Source: Bacteroidia bacterium (lineage in GTDB: Bacteria > Bacteroidota > Bacteroidia > J057). From it: 64,000 bases of DNA. The position numbers were made by a program, and so were the translations under genes. A model generated the notes under the pieces. The model was not told the DNA's origin and searched no databases. It was given only the letters and a program-made list of their open reading frames with translations. The stretch spans positions 1 to 64,000 of the forward strand of contig JAUIKF010000021.1 in NCBI GenBank assembly GCA_030430575.1, in the 5' to 3' direction. Positions 34,801 to 42,622 of the stretch are shown piece after piece (positions within the stretch are counted from its first letter, which is position 1; every line of letters starts with the position of its first letter).

Positions 34801-35040
34801 TGCCCCGATAAACCGCCAGTTAGCGCCATCATAAGCCGCCAATTGTACCAGCTCGTCGTCTCCCCCAAAGCGGTCTGCTCCCGCCACATACAGGAGGTCG
34901 CTAAAAGGGTCATAGGCCATCGTACGGGCCAAAGAAGCCAAGCCTGGCTTGCCCAATCCTGGCACCCACCCTTCGCAGATTTGGGCGATGCTGAGGAGTG
35001 GGATGAGGATAAAGGTAAATAGAGAGAATATTGATTTCAT
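31864..35040 (-). CDS. Large secreted T9SS protein with GGxF propeller-like repeats and a PKD domain
   Basis: A 1058-residue exported protein. Signal peptide 1-20 (MKSIFSLFTFILIPLLSIAQ). Residues about 25-830 carry some fifteen units with the pattern LA.....VY.GG.F......G.....A.W....W....G (for example VYAGGRFSKING, VYIGGTFSTVNGM, FYIGGEFSSIDGV), resembling delta-60/galactose-oxidase-type propeller blades. A PKD-like domain (LIWDFGDGT, then YHTYTNGGPQAITL) follows at about 920-975. The last 75 residues are a T9SS sorting domain (SLYPNPNNGQFSLRY ... GAYLLHLQDGG). Cargo of unknown function, presumably on the cell surface. The units are diverged, so the expansion is old. Confidence 0.85.
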   Translation of the reverse strand: MKSIFSLFTFILIPLLSIAQICEGWVPGLGKPGLASLARTMAYDPFSDLLYVAGADRFGGDDELVQLAAYDGANWRFIGAFKCTSCGNGRIESLAIGDSGDVYIGGFFEGATGNNGAYVASQNVIRYSAQAQSFEPLGLGLEAANVYAVAYRNDSLFAAGRITQAKNVGGDLAVNNIALYDNVNQSWAALGQGIGSHNLSTDDNGDVHTLALGADGTVYAGGRFSKINGQDTVFSVAQWSPAQGWQSIGGGIFLAYNLQAQKYPGLVNHLAYNPNSQKLYAVGHLGYSIGGDNVLSAWNGSQWSEISGLGKPDNSGSMFVGYEMYVDTSENKVYVGGNFNSFNNPFRNPAGNYVAVYDELQEGFDNMRAGLTQTSIGQEVSAISKYKGEIFVSGNFSEADFKPANFLAAYNLGPTEFWHPVGHGAHGSCDEIYTMTVDTQTSEVVAGGKFEAMGGAYVTGIAAYSPGDGWHRYKGLELQRNGFSDPEVQDIFIGGGTSTPRVAVAAVFDTLYHHLPGGGGIFKNGGAGIVEYNAALGLWLTKIDQLGGNGVVHTVDLWKGQWIIGGNFTAVDGTPIQGLAFEDTANYTWQSFASIGGGQVQDIEVVNDSLVYIGGTFSTVNGMPIAGIAAWDGNTWSALGQNFGFQDDVLALAWDSVNQELIVGGQFEDVYQSDGTKLTSAGLAIWNGTSWSSRGSAGALFTSPSEYAPIVRSIEMAADGNFYIGGEFSSIDGVSADRVAHYIPSLGWQSLPQAGVASNACFLNQHPAVNALALSNTFNQLFLGGTFNRHGDGQGGKFAAYALGSLGNVAIIDRVRDVCPDANIVADPTFTNYNWSTGAPGNSIIVDGLSFTGLEKWVTVSAEKNGCLYRDSVLLKVGQNIFPTPDDPFMVVVDTQSLSVKTYLSKSYTFADTLIWDFGDGTIATYDTRMNLPDTFYHTYTNGGPQAITLTSLSKCADVENLTHIDLGTTGIAPHLRATFSLYPNPNNGQFSLRYMAQSPVIKLILTDLAGKKVWIKEVMNARSDDQYEIQLPSLPAGAYLLHLQDGGRRGSQMVVVK

Positions 35041-35144
35041 GACGTTATAGGTTAATTGTTAAGTTTTGAAGAAAAGGTTAAGCCCAAGGCTTCTAGGGTC
35101 GGGAACATCCCCCATTATGCTTAGAGGGATTGCCTCTTTTCCCT

Positions 35145-35490
35145 TATTGCGACTGGGTTTCAACCCTATTGGTTACCCATAAGTATTGGGTTAGCGCTTT
35201 CTAGGATCGCTTTGTGATCCTGGCTATTAGACTCCCCTTCCGTTTGCCGCCCACCCTTCGGCGAGCTCAGGACAAGTCTCAGAGAAAGGGGCTAACGGTA
35301 TGAGATAAAAAATCGAAGATTTTTTCTACCAATCGTTAGCCATCCCTCTTGAGGGAGGGCGTCAAAACGAAAGGGTGGGTTAAAAACGCTATCGATGGCA
35401 TCCATCGAACCTGATCAAAGAGGCAAAAGCTTTCTAAAAAGATCTGGGTAATCATTAGGGATTTCAACCCGTAGCAATTGAGCAACCTCT
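35145..35490. repeat. Degraded family A repeat split by an insertion
   Basis: TTATTGCGACTGGGTTTCAA (ending in CCC at 35166) and GGGATTTCAACCCGTAGCAA (from 35458) are the two halves of one family A hairpin. The second hairpin of the family is missing; AACCTCTTTAAAAAAAGGAGG marks the outer end. Most of the 477-base gap 35041-35517 is this composite. Confidence 0.65.
35167..35457. mobile_element. MITE-like element, copy 2 (about 291 bp)
   Basis: Ends TATTGGTTACCCA and TGGGTAATCATTA are inverted repeats matching those of the 12367-12674 copy. Shared interior landmarks in the same order: TAGGATCGCTTTG, CTCCCCTTCCGTTTGCCGCC, GGGGCTAACGGTATGA, ATCGTTAGCC, GGGAGGGCGTC and ACGAAAGGGTGGGTT. Flanks GGGTTTCAACCC and GGGATTTCAACCC fit a duplicated target, at the same hairpin position as copy 1. 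Confidence 0.65.
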
Positions 35491-35517
35491 TTAAAAAAAG
35501 GAGGATGAGGAGCAACT

Positions 35518-36564
35518 TCATTCCACCACCACCTTTGCAACAGCCTTTTGGCCATCTTCTCCCTTCACCTCTACCCAGTAAAAGCCTTTATGTACCAAGG
35601 ATAGGTCTAGCGACAACTCATCTCCTGACCAGGTGCCAATATAGAGTTGTTTCACTCTTTGGCCTTGTAGATTCATCAGGTTAACTTCTACATGTTCATG
35701 CATTCCAAAAGCATTTGTCACCAAAAATGCACGGTCCTGAACTGGGTTAGGAAAAAGGGTTATGGGAATAGCAGGAGTCGCAGCAGTGGAAAATAAGCCA
35801 CTTGAATTGAGTTTTTTGGAGTAATACAAGGTAGGCTCTCCCCCGTCGACGTCCAAGGAGTATTCATAGACCAGTAAGGCGAGGCCATTGCCTTCCTGCA
35901 TCCAAAGATGCTGAAATGAAGTGTCCCGCTCTACGATACCCGCAAAAATGGTATCGACCTTGATTCGCTTGATGGTCATCCGAAGCACATCTTGGTAGGT
36001 GGCATTGGGCAGTTTGAGGGTTCCGTATCCGTCAATGGTCACTTCCCCATCAATGAAGGAATTCAAAGTAAACCCGGTAACGACTGTTTGTTCCGTAGCA
36101 GTGAACGAATACGTTTTTTGGTAGATTAGCGGGTACTGAACGGCGTTATCATCATTTAGATAGGTGCTTTGGGACAGAACAGTCCCATTGTCAAATACGA
36201 CCCCTCCAAGGGTTGCCCGTGTTTGATTGTCAGTGAATTCATATTGATAGAATTGAAATCCGATCAAGTCCCACTTCATGACATAACTGGCATTCGGAAA
36301 TGCAGCCGACATCGGGGCATTTTGGGTGTCTAGCACAGAAAACTCAAAGGGAGGAAAACCCGCTTGAGTGGGGACCATAGAAAAGTCCCAGGTTTGATTT
36401 GGCCCTGTAGGACCGGGATCGAAACTATTGAAATCCAACATGGTGGCTTCCCATCGATCGCCGACTTGGGGGTTTGCAGCCGCAGTAATGGTAGGTTGAG
36501 CGTAGCTGAGGGATACCAAGCAGATTAAGCTCAAGGTCCCAAGGAAGGGTAATAAACGGTTCAT
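35518..36564 (-). CDS. Secreted protein with T9SS sorting domain
   Basis: 348 residues. Signal peptide 1-22 (MNRLLPFLGTLSLICLVSLS, AQ). The middle region (about 25-265) has no recognised family; it starts with a strand-rich PQVGDRWEATMLDFNSFDPG and GPNQTWDFSM pattern that is common in T9SS cargo of unknown function. A sorting domain occupies about 272-348 (ITLFPNPVQDRAFLV ... HKGFYWVEVKGEDGQKAVAK). It follows the 1058-residue gene on the same strand only after a repeat-filled gap, so it is probably transcribed alone. Confidence 0.8.
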   Translation of the reverse strand: MNRLLPFLGTLSLICLVSLSYAQPTITAAANPQVGDRWEATMLDFNSFDPGPTGPNQTWDFSMVPTQAGFPPFEFSVLDTQNAPMSAAFPNASYVMKWDLIGFQFYQYEFTDNQTRATLGGVVFDNGTVLSQSTYLNDDNAVQYPLIYQKTYSFTATEQTVVTGFTLNSFIDGEVTIDGYGTLKLPNATYQDVLRMTIKRIKVDTIFAGIVERDTSFQHLWMQEGNGLALLVYEYSLDVDGGEPTLYYSKKLNSSGLFSTAATPAIPITLFPNPVQDRAFLVTNAFGMHEHVEVNLMNLQGQRVKQLYIGTWSGDELSLDLSLVHKGFYWVEVKGEDGQKAVAKVVVE

Positions 36565-36740
36565 ATCGATGCGATTGATTAAGGGGTAAATGAAAAATTT
36601 ACCTCAATCACGCACCTGAAGCGTGTATTTGCTGGGCTTTGTCCGAGTTTGGCGAGATTTTGTCCGAGAAAGGGGGGGAGAGAAGTTCAAATGCAAGTTC
36701 AAGGCAATTTTTTATCTCCCTAAAAAAGTGTTATCCGTGG

Positions 36741-36769
36741 CTTAATCTATCATTTCTTGATAGATTAAG
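36741..36769. terminator. Perfect 12-bp hairpin
   Basis: CTTAATCTATCA-TTTCT-TGATAGATTAAG. It abuts the left end of the next family B repeat, between two minus-strand genes. No U tract on the minus strand; role uncertain. Confidence 0.5.
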
Positions 36770-36770
36770 T

Positions 36771-36986
36771 ACTGTGTAAATTAAATTTCTTGTCTTTACA
36801 ACTAAGTTGTCATTTCGACCAACGGGAGAAATCTAACATGCTGGTCTAGTAAATAAGTCGAAGCGCATGGGCTAAACATTATATAGCCAGTACAAAAGGG
36901 CGTGTTAGATTTCTCCTCCCTTCGCAAAGCCTCCGGTCGTCGAAATGACAGTAAGACTGTTATGGTAAGAAACTTTGTTTACAGTG
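36771..36986. repeat. Family B intergenic repeat
   Basis: Ends ACTGTGTAAA and TTTACAGT are inverted. Interior: GTTGTCATTTCGACCAACGG, GAGAAATCTAACATG, a GGTCTAG segment, AGGGCGTGTTAGATTTCTCC, CGTCGAAATGACAG. The outer CATTTCGAC/GTCGAAATG and inner AGAAATCTAACA/TGTTAGATTTCT pairs make a long cruciform. The remainder of 36565-37093 shows no gene. Confidence 0.7.
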
Positions 36987-37093
36987 TATTTAGCCACGGA
37001 TAGGGATGTTTTTCTACAGAAATTTGGGTAAAAAACGCCTATCCACGAATTTTTCGAGGCTTTGCGAGAAAAATTCTTCGCGAGAAAAATTCT

Positions 37094-37831
37094 TCAAAAT
37101 TTCTGCACATACGCCATAAATCCCTCCCGATAACTCTTTCCAATCGGGATCTCATCCCCAGCCACCACGACTGTCTGATTGGCCTCATGGATAGCTTCGA
37201 TAAATTGCGCATTGATCAGGTAGGAGCGGTGCACCCGCACGAAGGGAAAAGCTTGCAGCTTTTGCTCCATCTCTGCCAGCGAAGCGCGCACATGAGCTTT
37301 GCGGTCTTCCGTGACCACTTCACAATAGCGATTGCCTGAGACAGCGACCCACTTGACATCTTCAGGAAGGATTTTTTGTAACCGATTCCCAATTTTCACA
37401 AAAAAGCAATTGCGGAAATAGACATCTGCTGCCCAATTTTTAGGCGCGACATCCGCTTGCATCACCTGCTGGTAGGCAGATTCGATGCTTGCCTGTAGGC
37501 TGATAGCATTTACAGGTTTCAGGAGATAGGCATGGGGTTGGGTAAGGCGGGCCCGCTCATAGGTCGCGGTGTCTTGGAAGGCGGTGAGGTAAATAATGGG
37601 ATAATCGCCCGTTTGGTTGATATGGTGAGCCAATTCGATGCCGTCTTGGGCGCCGCTGAGTTGGATATCGAGCAAGATTAAGTCCGCTTTGCTTTTTTTG
37701 AGCTTGGGCAATACGCCCTCCGCTTTTTCCTCCAATCCCACCAAATCATACCCCAGCTCATCGAGGGTCATTTGCAGATTTTCCTGCTGGATCAGGTCGT
37801 CTTCCAGGGCAAATATGCGGATGGGAGTCAT
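37094..37831 (-). CDS. LytTR-family response regulator
   Basis: 245 residues. Receiver domain at about 4-120 with the acidic pair Asp11-Asp12, phosphoacceptor Asp55 (LILLDIQLSG), and conserved Thr/Lys (YLTAF, LLKPV). LytTR DNA-binding domain at about 145-245 (RLQKILPEDVKWVAVSGNRYCEVV ... FVRVHRSYLIN). LytTR proteins bind imperfect direct repeats and control surface or secretion genes; no obvious target is visible. It lies downstream of the histidine kinase gene on the same strand, separated by a hairpin, so kinase and regulator almost certainly act together. Confidence 0.92.
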   Translation of the reverse strand: MTPIRIFALEDDLIQQENLQMTLDELGYDLVGLEEKAEGVLPKLKKSKADLILLDIQLSGAQDGIELAHHINQTGDYPIIYLTAFQDTATYERARLTQPHAYLLKPVNAISLQASIESAYQQVMQADVAPKNWAADVYFRNCFFVKIGNRLQKILPEDVKWVAVSGNRYCEVVTEDRKAHVRASLAEMEQKLQAFPFVRVHRSYLINAQFIEAIHEANQTVVVAGDEIPIGKSYREGFMAYVQKF

Positions 37832-37857
37832 AGGGAATTATTGATTATATTGGTGTA

Positions 37858-37903
37858 GACCTCGGAGGATTAAACCAAAACTGCCGGTTAAACCTCCGAG
37901 GTC
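37858..37903. terminator. Hairpin between kinase and regulator genes
   Basis: GACCTCGGAGG (37858-37868) pairs with CCTCCGAGGTC (37893-37903), extended inward by ATTAAACC/GGTTAAA. On the plus strand it is followed by TTTTTTT; on the minus strand, the direction of both neighbouring genes, the U tract is absent. It could attenuate the regulator relative to the kinase. Confidence 0.55.
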
Positions 37904-37908
37904 TTTTT

Positions 37909-40275
37909 TTATTTCGCAGGCAGATAAATCTGCACATAGGTGCCTTTTTGCACGTCGCTCTGGATCTCCAACTTTCCGCCCCAGTGACGGATCAGTTGGG
38001 CGACAAGGTTGAGCCCCAGCCCTGTCCCGGCTTCGCCGGCACTTCCTTTCTGAGAAGGCAAGCTGCCTTTTTCTCTGAACTCCTTTAGCTGCGCTTCTGT
38101 CATACCACTTCCCGTGTCCCGCACCTCAATATACAATTGGTCAGCCTTTCGCTGGGCTTTGAGCCATATTTTCCCTTTTTCTGTGAATTTAATCGCATTG
38201 CTCAAGAGATTGTTGAGGACTACGTGTAGACCATTTTTATCTGCCTTCACATGCAGGTCTTCAGGAATTTCCAGTTCGATCTGTGTGTCTTTCGCGGCAC
38301 TACTCTCTGCATGGAGGGCGATTACCTCCCGCCCGAGGGGTTCGAGCAGGACCTGCTCCCATTGGGGGCGATAGGTACCCAATTGCTGCAAGGACCATTG
38401 AAGCAGGTTGTCGAGCAAGGTTTTCAGTTGAAGGCCCTGCTGTTCTACTCGTTCACTGAGGGCCTTGAGCTTGTCTGTATTTCCTCGTTGGAGGTGATGG
38501 GTAAAAAGCTTTCCAAGGGTCTGAAAGCCCGTTACAGGCCCTCGCAAGTCATGCGCAACTATGCCAAAGAGACGATCTTTGGTGGCATTGAGGGCTGTCA
38601 ATTCATCGGCCTGCCGCTGAATTTGTTTTTTGCTATAACTTAATTGTACAAATAGGAAACTGATCGCAAAAGCGGCAATGGCTAAGATGGAAGCAAGTGC
38701 CAGCAGAAGGTTTCGCTGGTTGGTGGTTTTGCTGAGTTGCAATGCCTGAATTTCTTCCGCTTGCGCCATCTCCTTGATGGTCGCTTCTTTTTGGGCCGTT
38801 CGTAAGGCCGTTTCTGCCTGAGCTACTTGCTCATTGTATTGCCGCTCCGACAAGGTATCATCCAACTGGTAAAAGGCCCATAAATGCTGATAAGCTTTGA
38901 CAAAATTCCCCAAACTAGAATCACAGCTTGCCAGGCCTCTCAGAGCTTTTTTTCGATAAAAACTAGCTGTACTTGCCTGACTGAGTTCCAAAAGGGCCAA
39001 ATAGTTTTTCCTAGCTACTTCAAATCGTTTCAGGCGATAGTTTGTGATAGCTATCGCTGAAATATAGCGATCAGCAAGTGCTGGTTCACCCAGATCTTTG
39101 GCTTCTTGGTATAAATCAAGTGCCAGCTGATAGTTCATTTCCTCAAAAGCCATATCGCCAAGTTGCTTGAGTGCCAAAGCCTGAGAAGCAGGCGTATTGA
39201 GGGCCTCAGCCGTAGAGACAGCTTCTTGATAATGTAGCGTCGCGTCCTCTTTATTTCCCATTCCCACATATATATTTCCCACCAAATTGAGGATAGAAGG
39301 AAGATGCCCTGAGGGACTCGCTCGTTCGATAGCTAGTTGTTTTTGGGCATATCGCAAGGCTTCCTCATACATCTTTTGTCCCTGATAAAACGTCGCCAAA
39401 AGCTTATTCCCCTGGCGGATAGCCTCAGGGTTATTCGTTTGCTCTCCTAAGGAAATGGAAAGTTTAGTGTATTTCAACACTGAATCCGCATAGCCCAGAT
39501 CTGAATAATACGTACCAATTTCAGTGAAAATGACCCCCAATTGATGCAACTTTTGTTCTGAGGAAAACACCTGCCTTGCCTGTTGGAAGAAATAAATGGC
39601 TGAGTCATTTTGCGTATTGCGATAGGAGGTTCCTAACGCAGCCATCTGTATCCCAAACCGAAAACGGCTGCCTGCTTTTTGAGCATAATGTGCTGCTTTT
39701 TTACGCCATTGGATACTTTGTTCCAGGTCCTTTTGCATATATAGAAACCCCAAACTCCCGCATGCGTCCGTCAGGTTTTTATATCGTTTTTCGCTTTCCC
39801 GTTTTTGCACCAATTCCTCCAATACCTGAACCGCATCTTCTGTATATTGAATCGCTTCAGGAAGACTGATGGCAGGCCAGGTCATGCCTATTTCCATCCC
39901 TGCTGTAGCCATTTTGACCGAATCATCCATCGCTATGGCCAAAGCCATCGCCTTTTTCCCCTCTTCGAGCATCCCCTCCATGTCCATTTGCATAGAGCCT
40001 TTAATCCGGCCTAACTTCCGATGAGCGAGAAATAATTCACTTGAATCGCCCAGTTCTGCTGCCACAGATACCCCTAGCTCAGCGTATTTCCGTGCAGAGT
40101 CTGCATTGATGGCCGTGAATTGACTTGTAAGGGAAAAGATGGCTTGTAAGCCTTCCACCTCCCATTTTTGATGGGACAGGATGACTTCCCGAAGGCTGTC
40201 AACTGTAGCATTTTGGGGAAATAATAGGGCAGGGAAAAGGAAAATCAAGCCAAACAGAGCAGGTAGGGTTTTCAT
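37909..40275 (-). CDS. TPR-containing membrane histidine kinase
   Basis: 788 residues. Signal sequence or first span at 1-20, then a periplasmic array of TPR repeats (about 30-470; for example ALKQLGDMAFEEMNYQLALD), a coiled coil rich in Ala/Glu (about 480-525), and a transmembrane span (LLLALASILAIAAFAISFLF, about 527-546). The kinase core has a HisKA phosphoacceptor in FGIVAHDLRGPVTGF and HATPase boxes NLLSNAIKFTEKG (N), DTGSGM (G1) and GTGLGLNLV (G2). It should phosphorylate the LytTR regulator encoded just downstream. TPR sensor kinases of this layout are common in Bacteroidota; the signal is unknown. Pairing a HisKA-type kinase with LytTR output is less usual than the LytS type. Confidence 0.9.
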   Translation of the reverse strand: MKTLPALFGLIFLFPALLFPQNATVDSLREVILSHQKWEVEGLQAIFSLTSQFTAINADSARKYAELGVSVAAELGDSSELFLAHRKLGRIKGSMQMDMEGMLEEGKKAMALAIAMDDSVKMATAGMEIGMTWPAISLPEAIQYTEDAVQVLEELVQKRESEKRYKNLTDACGSLGFLYMQKDLEQSIQWRKKAAHYAQKAGSRFRFGIQMAALGTSYRNTQNDSAIYFFQQARQVFSSEQKLHQLGVIFTEIGTYYSDLGYADSVLKYTKLSISLGEQTNNPEAIRQGNKLLATFYQGQKMYEEALRYAQKQLAIERASPSGHLPSILNLVGNIYVGMGNKEDATLHYQEAVSTAEALNTPASQALALKQLGDMAFEEMNYQLALDLYQEAKDLGEPALADRYISAIAITNYRLKRFEVARKNYLALLELSQASTASFYRKKALRGLASCDSSLGNFVKAYQHLWAFYQLDDTLSERQYNEQVAQAETALRTAQKEATIKEMAQAEEIQALQLSKTTNQRNLLLALASILAIAAFAISFLFVQLSYSKKQIQRQADELTALNATKDRLFGIVAHDLRGPVTGFQTLGKLFTHHLQRGNTDKLKALSERVEQQGLQLKTLLDNLLQWSLQQLGTYRPQWEQVLLEPLGREVIALHAESSAAKDTQIELEIPEDLHVKADKNGLHVVLNNLLSNAIKFTEKGKIWLKAQRKADQLYIEVRDTGSGMTEAQLKEFREKGSLPSQKGSAGEAGTGLGLNLVAQLIRHWGGKLEIQSDVQKGTYVQIYLPAK

Positions 40276-40383
40276 GTGAAGGCACAGTTTTATTGGAATA
40301 TTAACCTTAAAGCCTTTAAAGAGAAGTGCAAGTGCAAACTCAAATTCAAGTGCAATTCTTTTTTGAACTTTAGGATGCGTATC
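40276..40383. repeat. Word tract upstream of the kinase gene
   Basis: AAGTGCAAGTGCAAACTCAA and related words (40320-40355), then TTTTGAACTTT. The same vocabulary recurs at 41040-41080 (TTGAGTTTGAGGTTGCGCTT) on the far side of the composite repeat, as the other arm of one long palindrome that has been opened by insertions. Confidence 0.5.
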
Positions 40384-41036
40384 GTGTGTACAAAGTTATC
40401 ATACCTTTTTCAAAAGGTCATTTCGACGAGTCGAGCCTGTCCTGAGCAACGCCGAAGGGAGGAGAAATCTAGCAATATGGTCTAGAAGCATGGAAATAAC
40501 CGCTCGAAAGGGCGTGTTAGATTTCTCCCTCCCTTCGGCTGGGCTCAGGGCAAGGGTCGAAATGCATGCCCTGAGTATTCCGAAGGGACAACTGTGTTGT
40601 TATGAAATGGCTAAAAACTTTTGGTTCTCTGACAAATTCCGTGGGAAGCTTGTCGCTTCTGGCAAACACATCCCCGATCACACAGGCCTCAACCCCTTCA
40701 AAGGGGTTTTCGCGCTAACCAGGGCTTGTGGGAAGTCCTCTTTGAAGAGAGAGCCTGCCCTGAGACTTCGGCGTGAGCTCAGTCGAACGCTTGCCGAAGG
40801 GGGGCCTGCGGGGTTCAGGAGATGTGAAAGCCAAAGTGGGCACTCCACTAAAATTGTCAGAGAACCAAACTTTTTACACCTTTTCTAAAAGGTCATTTCG
40901 ACGAGTCTTCGAGGAGAAATCTAACAGTGTGGTCTAGAAGCCTGGAAATAACCACTCAAAAGGGCATTTTAGATTTCTCCCGTTGGTCGAAATGACAACT
41001 ACGTTGTTATGAAATAACTAAAAACTTTTTACACAC
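40384..41036. repeat. Two family B units with an internal MITE
   Basis: Begins GTGTGTACAAAG and ends CTTTTTACACAC. Two copies of the CATTTCGACGAGTC...GGAGAAATCTA...TTAGATTTCTCC...GTCGAAATG unit lie at about 40420-40567 and 40889-41000, separated by the insertion at 40621-40868. An apparent 132-codon reading frame across it is only translated repeat. Confidence 0.7.
40621..40868. mobile_element. MITE-like element with 19-bp terminal inverted repeats
   Basis: Ends TTGGTTCTCTGACAAATT and AATTGTCAGAGAACCAA are inverted repeats. Flanking ACTT on each side (40617-40620, 40869-40872) looks like a 4-bp target duplication: the uninterrupted sequence AAAAACTTTTTACAC is present at 41020-41034 as an empty site. 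Interior is non-coding with hairpins such as CCCCTTCAAAGGGG. About 248 bp; no transposase nearby. Confidence 0.7.
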
Positions 41037-41086
41037 AATATTGAGTTTGAGGTTGCGCTTGAGCTTGAATTTGAGTTTTTATTAGC

Positions 41087-42514
41087 CTAACTCCTCGTCC
41101 GAAGCGGATCGCTATACCCAAACAGGCCTTTTCCTTTTATGGCCAACACCACAGGATCTGGCAAGGCATTTTCCCAGCCCTCTTCTCCCTTTGTCACCTG
41201 TTCCAATACTGCTTCAGCATCGATATGTAACAAGTCCAAATCAGCCCCTTCCAAGTCTTCCAGCTTATTATTGTCAAATAAATAGCGAAATAAGCTAAAC
41301 TGAGCGGGCGGCAATTCGAAGTTATCGCAGGTATAGATCTGCTCTGAATAGTCCATTCGCGTCGGGTACACATAGAGTTTCACATCTCTGCCAAACAGCG
41401 TCCCAAATGCTTCCAGAATCCCGCCACGCAGGTCACTATAGTATTTGTCTGCAAATATATCTTCCAGGTTAAAGGTACTTAGCACCACGCCAATCTTCTT
41501 ATTGCGGTTGTGGTGATAAAGGTGAGAAATGACCCGGTAGTATTCGGAATAATTGGAAATCATGACCGTGTGCCCCATAGAGCTGAGGATGTCTACGCGG
41601 TCGAGGTAGTCTTGATCGTCTATCAGGCCCTGTTCAGGATCAGTCAAGGATTTAAGCGTCAGCTCAAAAAGCGGCTGTATCCGCGCCTCGTCTACATCTG
41701 GTTCCTGCTCAAACTGATGCAGGGCTGTCCGGTACATGTCCATGTGGACTTTGGTAAGGGGACGGAAACGGCCCCGCAACAGCAACGCATGCTTTTTGTA
41801 GAGGACTTCGGAGGGCTGGCGGACCTGACCGTCTGGGCCAAAGATGGCTGCATGGGTGAGGCCTCTCTTCACGAGCTTAAGGGCCAATAGGCGGTTGTCC
41901 ACCTGCTCAAAGGCAGGCCCTGCAAGCCTGAGCATATCGATCTCTACTCGACCAGCGCCTACATTTTGCATCAGGACCTGCAAGAACTCATCGAGGTTCT
42001 GGTTTTCAAAATAGCAGGCGTAGAGCATATTCACGCCGATGATGCCCAGAATCTGCTGTTGCCAGACAGCATCTTGGTCATGCAGGACGACGTGCATGAT
42101 GCAATCATTGGATTTGCCGCCAGGCGTGAGCTGAAAGCGAACGCCGATCCAGCCGTGACCTTGGTTGGTCTTTTGGTAGTTGATGGTCTCTACGGTATTA
42201 GCGAGGGCAAAAAATCGCGTTTCATCGGCACGTTTTTTTAAACGTTGCTCTAAGAGACGGAATTCTTTTTTTAGCATTCTCAACAATCGATCTTCACAGA
42301 CATAGCGGCCACTTTTGCCATAAATCGCATCACTGAAGGTCATGTCATAGGCCGACATCGTCTTGGCTACCGTCCCTGAGGCGCCGCCAGCCTTAAAAAA
42401 ATGCGCTGCAATCTCCTGCCCTGCCCCAATCTCGGCAAACGAGCCATAGACGGATCTATCCAAATTGAATTTGAGCGCTTTTTCTTTGGTGGTAAGTTCT
42501 CTAAAAGGGTCCAA
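41087..42514 (-). CDS. Conserved Bacteroidota protein of unknown function
   Basis: 475 residues with no signal peptide. The N-terminal YGSFAEIGAGQEIAAHFFKA, SGTVAKTMSAYDMTFSDAIY and later GHGWIGVRFQ, LLALKLVKRGLTHAAIFGPDG, LLLRGRFRPLTKVHMDMY and YYSDLRGGILEAFGTLFGRD segments are strongly conserved in a family I recognise from Bacteroidota genomes. From memory, relatives have been labelled nicotinate-nucleotide adenylyltransferase or TonB-dependent receptor. Neither label is supported here: there is no adenylyltransferase HxGH motif, no barrel and no export signal. Cytosolic and probably enzymatic, but the reaction is unknown. Transcribed alone, with repeats on its 3' side. Confidence 0.75.
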   Translation of the reverse strand: MDPFRELTTKEKALKFNLDRSVYGSFAEIGAGQEIAAHFFKAGGASGTVAKTMSAYDMTFSDAIYGKSGRYVCEDRLLRMLKKEFRLLEQRLKKRADETRFFALANTVETINYQKTNQGHGWIGVRFQLTPGGKSNDCIMHVVLHDQDAVWQQQILGIIGVNMLYACYFENQNLDEFLQVLMQNVGAGRVEIDMLRLAGPAFEQVDNRLLALKLVKRGLTHAAIFGPDGQVRQPSEVLYKKHALLLRGRFRPLTKVHMDMYRTALHQFEQEPDVDEARIQPLFELTLKSLTDPEQGLIDDQDYLDRVDILSSMGHTVMISNYSEYYRVISHLYHHNRNKKIGVVLSTFNLEDIFADKYYSDLRGGILEAFGTLFGRDVKLYVYPTRMDYSEQIYTCDNFELPPAQFSLFRYLFDNNKLEDLEGADLDLLHIDAEAVLEQVTKGEEGWENALPDPVVLAIKGKGLFGYSDPLRTRS

Positions 42515-42567
42515 GTATGTTGAGAATTAAGAATGGTGAATTAATAATGAAAGATAAAATAAAAAAA

Positions 42568-42590
42568 CCGGCAGTCAAATCGACTGCCGG
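42568..42590 (-). terminator. Rho-independent terminator of the 379-residue T9SS gene
   Basis: CCGGCAGTC and GACTGCCGG (42568-42576, 42582-42590) form a perfect 9-bp stem; read on the minus strand it is followed by TTTTTTTATTTTA. It is 32 bases past the stop of the gene. Confidence 0.85.
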
Positions 42591-42622
42591 GCCTAACAGG
42601 TCTCAAAACCTAACAAACGTGC

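Noticed and set aside
40490-40888. 132-codon open frame
   Set aside because: It runs across family B repeats and the MITE, uses odd composition, and neighbouring copies of the repeat do not preserve the frame.
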